Source of the DNA: Rhizobium sp. 2MFCol3.1 | GTDB lineage: Bacteria; Pseudomonadota; Alphaproteobacteria; Rhizobiales; Rhizobiaceae | Direction of reading: 5' to 3' | NCBI RefSeq assembly: GCF_000377565.1 | Contig: NZ_KB898354.1 | Location: 186,001-250,000 of the forward strand | DNA length: 64,000 nucleotides | Shown here: in pieces, positions 8,251-16,386 of the stretch | Layout of the letters: each line of letters opens with the position of its first letter | Position numbering within the stretch: the first letter of the stretch is position 1 | Notes under the pieces: model-generated | What the model was told of the DNA's origin: nothing | The model's input: only the letters and a program-made list of their open reading frames with translations | The model's database searches: none | Program-made: the position numbers and the translations under genes

Positions 8251-10047
8251 CGCTTTCGGCTTTGCTTCCGGCGAAATACCGGCCAACGATAGGATTTGGG
8301 CCGCTGCTTCATTCGCAGTGGCCTTTTCCGCGTCTTTGAAGCCCAACGCGTTCATGTGATTGGTCAGGTGTTCCATCGTATACGGGGTTTCACCGTTGAT
8401 CGTCTGGAAACTCGGAGTGAGGTCATACTTGCCTGTCAGGTTGCCAGCTGTATCGAAGCGATAGCCCTTCAAACCACCAGCTACGAACACAATCGTCTCC
8501 TGCTGGTCCAAATTGACTTCAACTCGGCTGATGAACTTGCGCAGGGCCAGACTGACCCGCGACCGGCTTTGCATGACTTCATCATCGCTCGCCGTGGTCC
8601 AACGTAGCCGTTCCATCGCGATCATCTCCGCGACATTCGAACGCTCGACTTCCTGTTCGTTCAGTTCGCGGAGGGCGATTTCGTATTCGGCCAGCTGCGA
8701 CTTGTCCGCTTCGATCTGTTGACGAGCTGCGCTAGCCTGCGTCTGGTAGGCAAGTCGATCCTCTGCGTCTTCTGCTGAACCGACTGCCGCGATAAAGTTG
8801 GCGCGTTGTTTCTCGTTCTTCGCAATATTCGCGGACAAGTCCGAGATCATCCGTTTCAGGTCGCTTTCCCGGTACGCTCGATTTCCGGCCAAGTCGCTTG
8901 CCAGATAGAATTCAGTCGCGTGGTCCAGTATGGCTTTCTCAAGAGGCTCGTATGGGACGGACTTCCGTTTCGTGTTGCAAACGGTCTTACCCATCGTCTC
9001 GTAGCCCATGCACTGATACAGCCTGTAACGAGGATCATCACCTTCCTTCTTGATGCCACCCGAATGTTTGATCCGCAGCCGATTGCCGCAAGTTGCGCAG
9101 CAGGAGAGGGCAGTGAACAGATTGGTATGAACACGACCTTTCGCGCCACGTGTTGTCAGCTGCTTGTTCTTTCCCTGCACTCGCCAGAACAGGTCTTCAT
9201 CGACAGCAGCGGGGAAATAGTTGCGGATCGGTTCGCCCATCTGCACCCGTTTGCCATCGACGGTTTCGAACACATGATACGTTCCGATTGCAGCTTCGTT
9301 CTGTAGGATCAGACGAATAATCGGGTCTTTCCATTTCTGCGTTTTCGACATGCCGGGTTTCAGCACAGGAACATTGCGGTCATTCAGATACTTTGCAATC
9401 GACCTCGCACCCATTCCGATATCACGCAGTTCGAATATCTCTCTGACCGTATCCGCGTGTTTGTTCAGGCTGAATTCGAAGGTCGCCATCGCGATTTTGG
9501 ACTTCGTGCCAGGAACCATTCGCTGATCAATCCAGCGCACAAGCGTTTGAACGTGTCGCTTATGCCCTTGCAGCGCTTGGATGCGGTTGGCTTGCACGTT
9601 GCTTTTGGATCGCTCGCTTTTTGTCTGCGATTCATCGTTCGCCCGCTGCATGATCGACAGTGCGACGATTAGCTGAGTGTAGTCGCGGTCACGATGGTAG
9701 ACTTGACGATCCATCAGGGTGACGATCGTCATTCCGGCCAATAGAAGGTCGATCAACTGCCTCTGCGCGACAAGCGGTTCTTGTCGGGACAGTCGGTCTA
9801 GGCTTTCAACGATCAGCGTTGAGCCCGTCGGGATTTGACCTTGTTTGACTAGATCGAGGAAGCGGCCAAGGTGACCGGCTTTGACGTGATCGCCTTTAAA
9901 GCCCGATCCGATGTCTTGCAGTTCTTGGTCCAGCGTCAGCCCGTTCTGTTCGGCATACGCTTGTGTGGCTTCGACCTGACGAGCAAGGCCGTGACCGTCT
10001 TCTTGCTTCTTGCTGGAAATTCGAATGTAGGAATATGCTTTTGTCAT
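8236..10047 (-). CDS. Large serine recombinase (phage integrase)
   Basis: Encodes 603 residues. Residues 1-150 form the resolvase/invertase catalytic domain: YSYIRISS places the nucleophile at S11, and DRLSR (84-88) supplies the active-site arginines. Residues about 165-300 match the Recombinase domain. C317, C320, C346 and C357 form the zinc beta-ribbon. Residues about 400-480 are a coiled coil typical of large serine integrases that controls synapsis direction. It should insert phage DNA at a short host attB site without host factors; excision normally needs a separate directionality factor, which I do not see here. It reads away from the attachment palindrome just upstream of its start. 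Confidence 0.92.
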   Translation of the reverse strand: MTKAYSYIRISSKKQEDGHGLARQVEATQAYAEQNGLTLDQELQDIGSGFKGDHVKAGHLGRFLDLVKQGQIPTGSTLIVESLDRLSRQEPLVAQRQLIDLLLAGMTIVTLMDRQVYHRDRDYTQLIVALSIMQRANDESQTKSERSKSNVQANRIQALQGHKRHVQTLVRWIDQRMVPGTKSKIAMATFEFSLNKHADTVREIFELRDIGMGARSIAKYLNDRNVPVLKPGMSKTQKWKDPIIRLILQNEAAIGTYHVFETVDGKRVQMGEPIRNYFPAAVDEDLFWRVQGKNKQLTTRGAKGRVHTNLFTALSCCATCGNRLRIKHSGGIKKEGDDPRYRLYQCMGYETMGKTVCNTKRKSVPYEPLEKAILDHATEFYLASDLAGNRAYRESDLKRMISDLSANIAKNEKQRANFIAAVGSAEDAEDRLAYQTQASAARQQIEADKSQLAEYEIALRELNEQEVERSNVAEMIAMERLRWTTASDDEVMQSRSRVSLALRKFISRVEVNLDQQETIVFVAGGLKGYRFDTAGNLTGKYDLTPSFQTINGETPYTMEHLTNHMNALGFKDAEKATANEAAAQILSLAGISPEAKPKALHSK

Positions 10048-10096
10048 TTGCTGCCATCCACGCTTGCGCCCACGCTACTTGGGGGGCGTTAAAAAA

Positions 10097-10132
10097 GCGC
10101 GCACAGCAAACGCACAATTCGCTAATGCGCGC
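10097..10132. other. Candidate attachment site (attL/attR) at the prophage-host junction
   Basis: GCGCGCA at 10097-10103 and TGCGCGC at 10126-10132 are perfect 7-bp inverted repeats flanking a 22-bp centre, with AGC/GCT matches inside. The element is 36 bp, the usual size range for serine integrase sites, which are imperfect palindromes. It lies 50 bp upstream of the integrase start and overlaps the point where the rhodanese reading frame is cut off. The exact crossover dinucleotide cannot be fixed without the other junction or an empty site. Confidence 0.6.
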
Positions 10133-10448
10133 CGGCGCAGTAGACGACGAAGAGGGTGTCCGATGGCCACTGAGACATACGGTGCGCGGTCATCTTGCCG
10201 TGCGGCAGGTTCTGGGCGCCGGGCACATGCGACCGCGCGAACATGGCGGGGGAGCGGACGTCGAGGAGGACGAAGTCGATGCGTCCTGATGCAAGCGAGG
10301 CGTGAACGTCCCAGCAATCGGTCTCGAAGGCGAGCTTGCGGGCATAGTAGGCTGCGATCGCCTCGGGTGCTGCGGCCGAGGTTTCGGCGACGTAGCTTGG
10401 TGCTGCGGGGTGGGTTGCGGGCTGTGGTTCGGGGATCATGTCGGTCAT
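10122..10448 (-). CDS. Rhodanese-domain protein, 3'-truncated by the prophage
   Basis: Encodes 108 residues with a good ribosome binding site (CAGGAGAC) before the ATG. Residues about 55-105 show the first half of a rhodanese domain: FVLLDVRSPAMFARSHVPGAQNLPH, ending at the active-site loop VVYCAGAH. The domain stops right there, losing the rest of the loop and the last strands and helices. In intact homologues the text after CAG(P/A)H continues with CNGA and about 45 more residues. The cut falls within the palindrome next to the integrase, so the 3' part should lie at the far prophage end. The product is probably inactive. It is divergent from ftrA. Confidence 0.8.
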   Translation of the reverse strand: MTDMIPEPQPATHPAAPSYVAETSAAAPEAIAAYYARKLAFETDCWDVHASLASGRIDFVLLDVRSPAMFARSHVPGAQNLPHGKMTAHRMSQWPSDTLFVVYCAGAH

Positions 10449-10537
10449 CGGTGTCTCCTGCCGTTGCTGTTGCCGCGGAAGATGCGCGATGATAGGTCTT
10501 GGCGAAACTGGCCATAATGACGACTGGCGTAAAGATC

Positions 10538-11539
10538 ATGCCAAATGCCATCGAACTTACCGGACCCAAGGTCGCCGTGCTCGTCTATGACGGTCTGTGC
10601 ACTTTCGAGTTCGGCATCGCCTACGAAGTCTTCGGCCTGCCGAGGCCGGAGATGGGGGCGAATTGGTATCGCTTTCGCGCCTGCGGCGTCGAGCCCGGTC
10701 CGCTTCGTGCGGCCGGTGGGCTGAGCGTCACCGTCGATGGCGGTCTCGACGATCTCGAGGATGCCGATCTGATTGTCGTTCCCGGTTGGCGGGCGATCGA
10801 TGCGCCGGTGCCTGAAGGGCTGACAAAGGCGTTGCAGGCGGCGCATGGGCGCGGGGCGCGGATCATGTCGCTATGCTCGGGTGTTGCGGTTCTGGCCGCC
10901 TCGGGATTGCTTGCAGGCAAGCGGGCGACGACGCACTGGCGCTATGTCGCTTCCGTCGCCGAGCGCTATCCCGAGATCGGGCTCGATGCCGATGTGCTCT
11001 ACATGGACGAAGGGCGGATGCTGACGGCGGCGGGCAGTGCCGCCGGCATCGATCTCTGCCTGCATGTGGTGCGCGGCGATTTCGGCGCGGAAGCGGCCAA
11101 TTCGGTCGCCCGGCGCCTCGTCGTGCCGCCGCATCGCGAGGGCGGGCAGGCGCAATTCATCCGCGCTCCGGTGCCGCAGCCACGCGAAGGCGTGCGGCTC
11201 GGGCCGCTTATCGAGTGGATGCGGGCGCGGCTCAACGAGGAGCAGCCGATCAGCCTGCTCGCGGCAAAGGCGGGGATGAGCCAGCGGACCTTCCAGCGCC
11301 GTTTCGAGGCAACCACGGGATCGAGCGTCGGCGAATGGTTGCTCACCGAGCGGCTGCGACATGCGCGCGAACTCCTGGAGCGAAAGGGCGAGGCATCGCT
11401 CGACGACATCGCCATCGCCTGCGGCTTCGGCACGCCGGCAACGATGCGGCATCATTTTCGCAGGCGTTTGGGGACCAGCCCGGGGGCTTATCGGAAGGTG
11501 TTTTCGGGTGGTGTTACGGGTGCGGGCCGGGGCGTATGA
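10538..11539 (+). CDS. ftrA: FtrA-type transcription regulator (DJ-1/PfpI domain plus AraC HTH)
   Basis: Encodes 333 residues from the ATG at 10538; an in-frame ATG at 10499 would add 13 residues, but family members start close to the KVAVLVYDGL strand, so I prefer the shorter form. The N-terminal 190 residues form a class I glutamine-amidotransferase-like DJ-1/PfpI sensor domain (VYDGLCTFEFG, then the nucleophile-elbow region MSLCSGVAVLAASGLLAG). The last 110 residues hold two AraC-type helix-turn-helix units (SLLAAKAGMSQRTFQRRF and DDIAIACGFG). It lies divergent to the rhodanese gene, a pairing I have seen in rhizobia, so it may regulate that gene. The inducer is unknown. Confidence 0.85.
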   Translation: MPNAIELTGPKVAVLVYDGLCTFEFGIAYEVFGLPRPEMGANWYRFRACGVEPGPLRAAGGLSVTVDGGLDDLEDADLIVVPGWRAIDAPVPEGLTKALQAAHGRGARIMSLCSGVAVLAASGLLAGKRATTHWRYVASVAERYPEIGLDADVLYMDEGRMLTAAGSAAGIDLCLHVVRGDFGAEAANSVARRLVVPPHREGGQAQFIRAPVPQPREGVRLGPLIEWMRARLNEEQPISLLAAKAGMSQRTFQRRFEATTGSSVGEWLLTERLRHARELLERKGEASLDDIAIACGFGTPATMRHHFRRRLGTSPGAYRKVFSGGVTGAGRGV

Positions 11540-11557
11540 TGCCGCTGGCGGCGGTGA

Positions 11558-11881
11558 TCAATAGCCGGCCTTGCGCCAGCCTGCGGCGCGCGCTTCGGCT
11601 TCGGAGCAGAACCACCGCTCGCCATATTGCGGCGAGATCTTCGTGGCTGCGTAAAAATGCTGGCCTGGAACGTGATAGATGCGTTCGCCCGAGTTGATGC
11701 TGATGTTGCCCTTGATGTTGCAAGAGGTTCCTCGCTGAACGATCACACCGTTCTCGATGATCATCGGTTTGGCGGGTGTCGTTGCCCGAGTGAAGCTCAG
11801 CGCCTGCGGCACCACGGTATAACCACCGGCGGCAAGGAATGAGGTTGTTGCGCACAAAGCGACGATGATTGGAAACTTCAT
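11558..11881 (-). CDS. Small exported protein with succinoglycan-biosynthesis-type 'sunset' domain
   Basis: Encodes 107 residues from the ATG at 11881; a longer frame upstream lacks a ribosome binding site. Residues 1-20 form a signal peptide (MKFPIIVALCATTSFLAAGG). The C-terminal 55 residues carry the conserved pattern CNIKGNIS...ERIYHVPGQHFY...GERWFCSEAEARAAGWRKA, a small Cys-containing domain found alone or attached to thermonuclease-like proteins such as ExoI of rhizobia. The two cysteines may bridge after export. Its biochemical role is not established; it is probably periplasmic. It ends 18 bp from the convergent ftrA gene. Confidence 0.75.
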   Translation of the reverse strand: MKFPIIVALCATTSFLAAGGYTVVPQALSFTRATTPAKPMIIENGVIVQRGTSCNIKGNISINSGERIYHVPGQHFYAATKISPQYGERWFCSEAEARAAGWRKAGY

Positions 11882-12002
11882 GATCCGCCCCGAAAACCTC
11901 TTAAGGTTGTAGCAGGGGCGCTTTAGTATCTTATGTATACTATCGCTAAAATACCGGTGATCGGCATCGCCAGGATCACACGGCGTCATGAATGAAGCGG
12001 AG

Positions 12003-12038
12003 ACCCATACCGTGAGATCGCGGTCTCACGGTATGGGT
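12003..12038. terminator. Perfect 15-bp inverted repeat downstream of preA
   Basis: ACCCATACCGTGAGA and TCTCACGGTATGGGT are perfect reverse complements around a 6-base TCGCGG loop. It lies 14 bp after the preA stop codon on the minus strand. There is no T-tract on either side, so it may act as an mRNA 3'-end stabiliser or Rho-linked terminator rather than a classical intrinsic terminator. Confidence 0.6.
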
Positions 12039-12051
12039 TCAGATGTTCGCC

Positions 12052-13365
12052 TTACTCCGCGGCCTGTCTGGCCATCGGGTTGTTCGGGTGCGTCGTCCAG
12101 TTGGCGTAGTTGGGGTCGACGGTCTTGCCTGTGCGTTCGTCGAGGCTGCCGGATGGAAGCTGCTCCATGGTGATGCAGTTTTCGACGGGACAGACGTTGA
12201 CGCAGAGGTTGCAGCCGACGCATTCGTCTTCCATCACCTCGAAGTGCCTGACGCCGTTGACGAATTGCGTGATCGCCTGGTGCGAGGTGTCCTCGCAGGC
12301 GATGTGGCAGCGGCCGCACTTGATGCAGGCGTCCTGGTCGATCTTGGCCTTGGCGATGTAGTTGAGGTTGAGGTACTGCCAGTCGGAGACATTGGGCACG
12401 GCGCGGCCGGTAATGTCGTCGAGGTTGCGGTGGCCCTTGGCGTCCATCCAGTCGGAGAGGCCGGAGATCATCTCCTGGACGATCTTGAAGCCGTAGGTCA
12501 TCGCCGCCGTGCAGACCTGCACGTTGCCGGCGCCGAGCGCCAGGAACTCGGCGGCATCGCGCCAGGTGGTGACGCCGCCGATGCCCGAGATCGGCAGGCC
12601 CTGGGTTTCCGGATCGCGGGCGATCTCGGCCACCATGTTGAGCGCGATCGGCTTGACCGCCGGACCGCAATAGCCGCCATGGCTGCCGCGTCCGTCGATC
12701 GAGGGTTCGGGCGAGAAGGTGTCGAGATTGACCGAGGTGATCGAGTTGATCGTGTTGATCAGCGACACCGCGTCTGTGCCACCTGATTTGGCGGCGCGGG
12801 CGGGCTTGCGGATATCGGTAATATTGGGCGTCAGCTTGGTGATGACGGGCATGCGGGTGTACTGCTTGCACCAGCGCACCACCATCTCGATATATTCAGG
12901 CACCTGGCCGACGGCGGCACCCATGCCACGCTCGGACATGCCGTGCGGACAGCCGAAGTTGAGCTCGATGCCGTCGGCGCCGGTTTCTTCCACAAGCGGC
13001 AGGATCGCCTTCCAGCTCTCCTCCTCGCAGGGGACCATGATCGAGGCGATCAGCGCGCGATCCGGCCAGTTCATCTTGACCTGCTTCATTTCGCGCAGGT
13101 TGGTGTAGAGGTCTCGGTCGGTGATGAGCTCGATGTTGTTCAGGCCGAGCAGGCGGCGGTCGGCGCCCCAGATCGCGCCGTAGCGCGGGCCGTTGACGTT
13201 GACGACAGGCGGGCCTTCCTCGCCGAGCGTCTTCCAGACCACGCCGCCCCAGCCCGCCTTGAAGGCGCGCTCGACGTTGTAGGCCTTGTCTGTCGGCGGC
13301 GCCGAGGCGAGCCAGAAGGGGTTCGGCGATTTGATGCCGACGAAATTGTTGCGGAGATCAGCCAT
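12052..13365 (-). CDS. preA: NAD-dependent dihydropyrimidine dehydrogenase subunit PreA
   Basis: Encodes 437 residues. Residues about 1-310 are a dihydroorotate-dehydrogenase-like TIM barrel binding FMN: the start PNPFWLASAPPT, the catalytic loop ELNFGCPHGMSERGMG, and the phosphate-binding ISGIGGV. Residues about 335-405 carry two 4Fe-4S clusters: CIKCGRCHIAC and CVGCNLCVNVCPVENC. With PreT it reduces uracil and thymine to their dihydro forms, the first step of reductive pyrimidine degradation. It lies 15 bp downstream of preT, in one operon. The rest of the pathway (hydantoinase, beta-ureidopropionase) is not in the window. Confidence 0.95.
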   Translation of the reverse strand: MADLRNNFVGIKSPNPFWLASAPPTDKAYNVERAFKAGWGGVVWKTLGEEGPPVVNVNGPRYGAIWGADRRLLGLNNIELITDRDLYTNLREMKQVKMNWPDRALIASIMVPCEEESWKAILPLVEETGADGIELNFGCPHGMSERGMGAAVGQVPEYIEMVVRWCKQYTRMPVITKLTPNITDIRKPARAAKSGGTDAVSLINTINSITSVNLDTFSPEPSIDGRGSHGGYCGPAVKPIALNMVAEIARDPETQGLPISGIGGVTTWRDAAEFLALGAGNVQVCTAAMTYGFKIVQEMISGLSDWMDAKGHRNLDDITGRAVPNVSDWQYLNLNYIAKAKIDQDACIKCGRCHIACEDTSHQAITQFVNGVRHFEVMEDECVGCNLCVNVCPVENCITMEQLPSGSLDERTGKTVDPNYANWTTHPNNPMARQAAE

Positions 13366-13380
13366 GGTTCACTCTCCCCT

Positions 13381-14742
13381 TCAGGCGACGGCAACGGCCG
13401 GCTGCGCATCGGCGGCCAGCATGCGGTGGATGGATTCGGCGGCGTCGCGGCCATTGGCGACGGCCGAGACGGTGAGGTCGTTACCCCCGAAAACGCAGTC
13501 GCCGCCGGCCCAGACGCCGTCAAGCGAGGTGCGGCCTTCGGCGTCGACGACGATGCGGCCGGATTCCAGACGCAGGCTTCCAAGGCTGGACGAGACGAGG
13601 GTCTGGCCGATCGCCTTGAAGATCTGATCGGCGGCGATCACGCCGGTTTCGCCGGTGGTCGCAAGGCGTCCTTCCGACAGCGTAGTGTATTCGACCTCAA
13701 GGGCCGCGACCTTGCCGTCCTGCGCAAGGATCGCCTTGGGCGCCAGCCAGTGACGGATGATGACGCCCTTGGAGGTCGCGAGATCCTGCTCGAACTCCGA
13801 GGCGTTCATGTGCTCCTTGCCACGGCGGTAGCAGATGGTCACTTCCTCGGCGCCCAAAAGCTTTGCCTGCACGGCCGCATCGATGGCGGTCATGCCGCCG
13901 CCGAGCACGATGACGCGGCGGCCGATGGCGATGTCGGCCTTGTTGTCGGTCTGGCGCAGTGCGGCGATGAAATCGACCGCGTCGTCGACGCCCGCGAGGT
14001 TTTCGCCCTCGACGCGGAGCGCGTTGACGCCCGATAGGCCGATGCCGAGGAAGACGGCGTCATATTGCTGTTGCAGGTCGGCGAGTTGGAAGTCGCGGCC
14101 GAGCAATTGTCCGTGCTGGACCTCTATACCGCCGATCGAGAGCACATAGTCGACTTCCTTCTGTGCGAAGCCGTCGACGGACTTGTAGGTGGCGATGCCA
14201 TATTCGTTGAGGCCGCCGGATTTCGGTTTGGCGTCATAGATCACGATCTCATGGCCCTTGACCGCGAGGCGGTGCGCGGCTGCGAGGCCGGCCGGGCCGG
14301 CGCCGACGACGGCGATTTTCTTACCTGATGAAGCAGCGCGGGTGTAATACTGCTTGCCAGCTTGCATTGCCGCATCGGTGGCATAGCGCTGCAGGCGGCC
14401 GATCTCGACGGGGCGTTCCTCGGCCGTGTTGCGTACACAGGCCTGTTCGCAGAGCTCTTCGGTGGGACAGACACGGGCGCACATGCCGCCCAGGATGTTC
14501 TGATCGAAGATGGTCTTGGCGGAGCCCAGCGGATTGCCAGTCGATATCTGCCGGATGAAGAGCGGGATATCGATGGCGGTGGGACAGGCCGTCATACAGG
14601 GCGCGTCATAACAGAAATAACAGCGGTCGGCGGCGACCAGAGCCTCGTGCTTGTCGAGGCGGGGGTGAAGATCGGAGAAATTCTTGTCATACTCGGCGGG
14701 CGAAAGCCGGCCAGCATGAATCCCAGTGTCCAGACGTTCCAT
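13381..14742 (-). CDS. preT: NAD(P)-dependent oxidoreductase subunit PreT of dihydropyrimidine dehydrogenase
   Basis: Encodes 453 residues. I chose the ATG at 14742, preceded by GAGGGAA, over a longer frame reaching 14853. The N-terminal 140 residues hold cysteine sets for Fe-S clusters (CYFCYDAPCMTACP and CARVCPTEELCEQAC). An FAD-binding GAGPAGLAAAHRLA follows near residue 150, then an NAD(P) motif IVLGGGMTAIDAA near 270-285, and a final FAD-contact GVWAGGD. This is the layout of the GltD-like electron input subunit that passes electrons from pyridine nucleotide to PreA. It is first in the preTA operon; its promoter should lie in the 440-bp gap upstream. Confidence 0.93.
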   Translation of the reverse strand: MERLDTGIHAGRLSPAEYDKNFSDLHPRLDKHEALVAADRCYFCYDAPCMTACPTAIDIPLFIRQISTGNPLGSAKTIFDQNILGGMCARVCPTEELCEQACVRNTAEERPVEIGRLQRYATDAAMQAGKQYYTRAASSGKKIAVVGAGPAGLAAAHRLAVKGHEIVIYDAKPKSGGLNEYGIATYKSVDGFAQKEVDYVLSIGGIEVQHGQLLGRDFQLADLQQQYDAVFLGIGLSGVNALRVEGENLAGVDDAVDFIAALRQTDNKADIAIGRRVIVLGGGMTAIDAAVQAKLLGAEEVTICYRRGKEHMNASEFEQDLATSKGVIIRHWLAPKAILAQDGKVAALEVEYTTLSEGRLATTGETGVIAADQIFKAIGQTLVSSSLGSLRLESGRIVVDAEGRTSLDGVWAGGDCVFGGNDLTVSAVANGRDAAESIHRMLAADAQPAVAVA

Positions 14743-14954
14743 TGAAGTTCCCTCATTATAGGTAAACGGCCAGTGGAACGGAGCGTAACTCAGGATAAAA
14801 AATTTATCAAACGGTAAAATTTTAGCATGAGGCAGCCTTGAAGGGCGGTTCATCCTGCTGTTTTAAAACGGTTTTTCGTTTTTGAGTTGATTGCTGTCAA
14901 ATTACTCAATGAGCGCTTGCGGCCGCGCCGATCTTCAAGGCGGAAGAATAACTG

Positions 14955-15142
14955 AAAAAATCAGAGATTTTTCGTGAAGGGTGGGAACCATTCCTCGCAT
15001 AGCCCGTTATGGCGATATCCGAATGGTGATCGCATCGACCCAAAAATGCGCGCCCCCAAACCACCTTCGGATCACACTCACGGTCCCCTCCCGGTGAGTG
15101 AAAACAGCCGGTGCGCCGCCCTCGCACTGGCTGTTTTCTTGT
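14955..15142 (+). ncRNA. Candidate small RNA with CU-rich hairpin loop and intrinsic terminator
   Basis: The 444-bp gap 14743-15186 holds no convincing protein gene. Two hairpins lie in tandem: CACTCAC (15075-15081) pairs with GTGAGTG (15094-15100) and exposes a loop rich in CCCCTCC, then a 16-bp stem with one G-T pair (15100-15115 with 15123-15138) ends in TTTTCTT. A CCUCC-bearing loop before a terminator resembles the anti-Shine-Dalgarno loops of several alphaproteobacterial trans-acting sRNA families. The 5' end is a guess and no family was identified. The terminator could instead serve an unannotated transcript. Confidence 0.35.
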
Positions 15143-15186
15143 GTGCGGTATTCAGTAAAAATCGATGGAATGTCAGGTTGTGACGG

Positions 15187-16218
15187 TCAGACGCCGCCGA
15201 CCTGCTGCGGCGCGCGCTTGAGGATCTCGAATTCCGTGTCGGGTATCAACAGGTGGTACTCGATGCGGCCCGGCGTCAGGCGCAAATCGGCCTTGCCGTT
15301 GACCGACGAGGGCACCACGCGCTCGAGCACGATGCGGCCGAAGCTGTTGTCGCTGAATTCATGGACTTCGTCGTTGGGCAGCGTTTCCGTCCAGGTGAAG
15401 CTGATCGCCTTGCGGTCGCCGTGCATGGTTTCCTGACAGTCGAGCGCGATCGCGGGCGCACCGCCGGCAATGGCGCCGAAGGTCGCCGAATTGACGATCA
15501 ACTCGTGGAGCGCCAAGCCGACATGCACAGCTGCGTTCGGGGTCAGGTGAACATTGAGCCCGGTGACGGGCAGGGGGCCGGCGCTCTCCGGCCAATAGGG
15601 GGCGAACTGCTTGCGGGTGAGTTCGAAAAGAAAGGCGCCGCGCCAGCTACTGTCGGTGATTAGATCCTGCGAGTTCGACAGCGACTGTAGCCGGCCGCGG
15701 AATTTGACCAGGAAGCTGTCGAGAGACAGCGTGTTGCGGGCTGTCTGCGTGGCGATGCCCTGGATGATGGCGAGCAGGTTCTTCGAGCGGTGCGAGAGTT
15801 CGCGCAGAAGCGATTTCAGCACCTTTTCGCGGTGTCTGGTCTCGGTGATCTCGGTGATAATAGACAGCAGGCCGATCTCATGGCCGAGCGTGACGCGCTG
15901 CACCTTGATTTCGTAGGTGCGCATTTCGCCGTCGATGGCGATGTCGGCCTCGGTACTGGCCGGCGTGCCGGTTTCCAGCACCTTGCGCTTCAGTGTTTCG
16001 AGATTGCGCGCGTGGACCTCGCCGAACATGTCGGCGTCGCTGCCGCCGGGGAGAACGGCGTGTTCAAGATGCGCGGGGAGGTTCTCGGCGTAGACGATGC
16101 CGAGGTCGGGATCCTGATAGACAACGGCGATGCCGGCGCTCGCGAGCGCCCGCTCCATCAAGAGCTCCTTGCCTTCCAATGCGAAGGGCGTGCCGGCCAA
16201 TGGTCCAGTCCTCTTCAC
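15187..16218 (-). CDS. HWE/HisKA_2-family sensor histidine kinase of the general stress response
   Basis: Encodes 343 residues with no transmembrane segment, so it is cytoplasmic. Residues about 20-130 form a PAS-like sensor fold (VVYQDPDLGIVYAEN ... ITEITETRHREK). The dimerisation box LLRELSHRSKNLLAIIQ places the phosphorylated histidine at H143, followed by an ATPase domain with the N-box LHELIVNSATFGA. This family phosphorylates PhyR in alphaproteobacteria, and the gene sits next to phyR. An EcfG-type promoter is found upstream, so the kinase is probably part of the regulon it controls. The signal is unknown. It would be called PhyK-like, but several paralogues usually exist, so I give no symbol. 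Confidence 0.88.
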   Translation of the reverse strand: MKRTGPLAGTPFALEGKELLMERALASAGIAVVYQDPDLGIVYAENLPAHLEHAVLPGGSDADMFGEVHARNLETLKRKVLETGTPASTEADIAIDGEMRTYEIKVQRVTLGHEIGLLSIITEITETRHREKVLKSLLRELSHRSKNLLAIIQGIATQTARNTLSLDSFLVKFRGRLQSLSNSQDLITDSSWRGAFLFELTRKQFAPYWPESAGPLPVTGLNVHLTPNAAVHVGLALHELIVNSATFGAIAGGAPAIALDCQETMHGDRKAISFTWTETLPNDEVHEFSDNSFGRIVLERVVPSSVNGKADLRLTPGRIEYHLLIPDTEFEILKRAPQQVGGV

Positions 16219-16341
16219 CCAGCCGCCTTTCCTTCAATCCGTTTATGCCGCCAGCAGACCCTAAAGTCCGCCCACCGCTTCTTTTTAGAGGCAAGCGCTA
16301 GATAAAATCTTAATATCCGGGGAGCGCTGCAGATGGACTGG

Positions 16342-16366
16342 AACGCTCCCCCTTTCGCATTGTTCC
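16342..16366 (-). promoter_or_regulatory. EcfG-type promoter for the HWE kinase gene
   Basis: Read on the minus strand the sequence is GGAAC, 16 bases, CGTT, a full match to the EcfG general stress consensus (GGAAC-N16/17-CGTT). It points at the kinase gene, whose ATG is about 120 bp downstream. The segment overlaps a GGGGAGCG/CGCTCCCC stem that could end phyR transcription. Confidence 0.75.
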
Positions 16367-16386
16367 GCAATGGCTGAAATATAGCG

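Larger units (their letters stand above)
1..10132. mobile_element. Right-hand end of an integrated prophage (podovirus-like late genes plus serine integrase)
   Basis: Seven rightward genes read as phage virion genes: fibre fragment, GNAT-like protein, S74-like protein, unknown alanine/glycine/proline-rich protein, M15 peptidase, long ejection-type protein and collar-domain fibre. Several overlap stop to start (ATGA or TAATG). They converge on a leftward large serine recombinase, beyond which ordinary host genes begin. The left end lies outside the window, so element size and completeness are unknown. No capsid, portal, terminase, replication or repressor genes are visible here. The right boundary is placed at the palindrome inside the broken rhodanese gene. 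Confidence 0.85.

Noticed and set aside
12943..14037. Open frame antisense across the preA-preT junction
   Set aside because: It covers parts of two well-supported genes and has no domain or ribosome binding site.
14974..15183. 69-codon open frame in the gap upstream of the kinase gene
   Set aside because: It runs through both hairpins of the small-RNA candidate and has no family resemblance or ribosome binding site.
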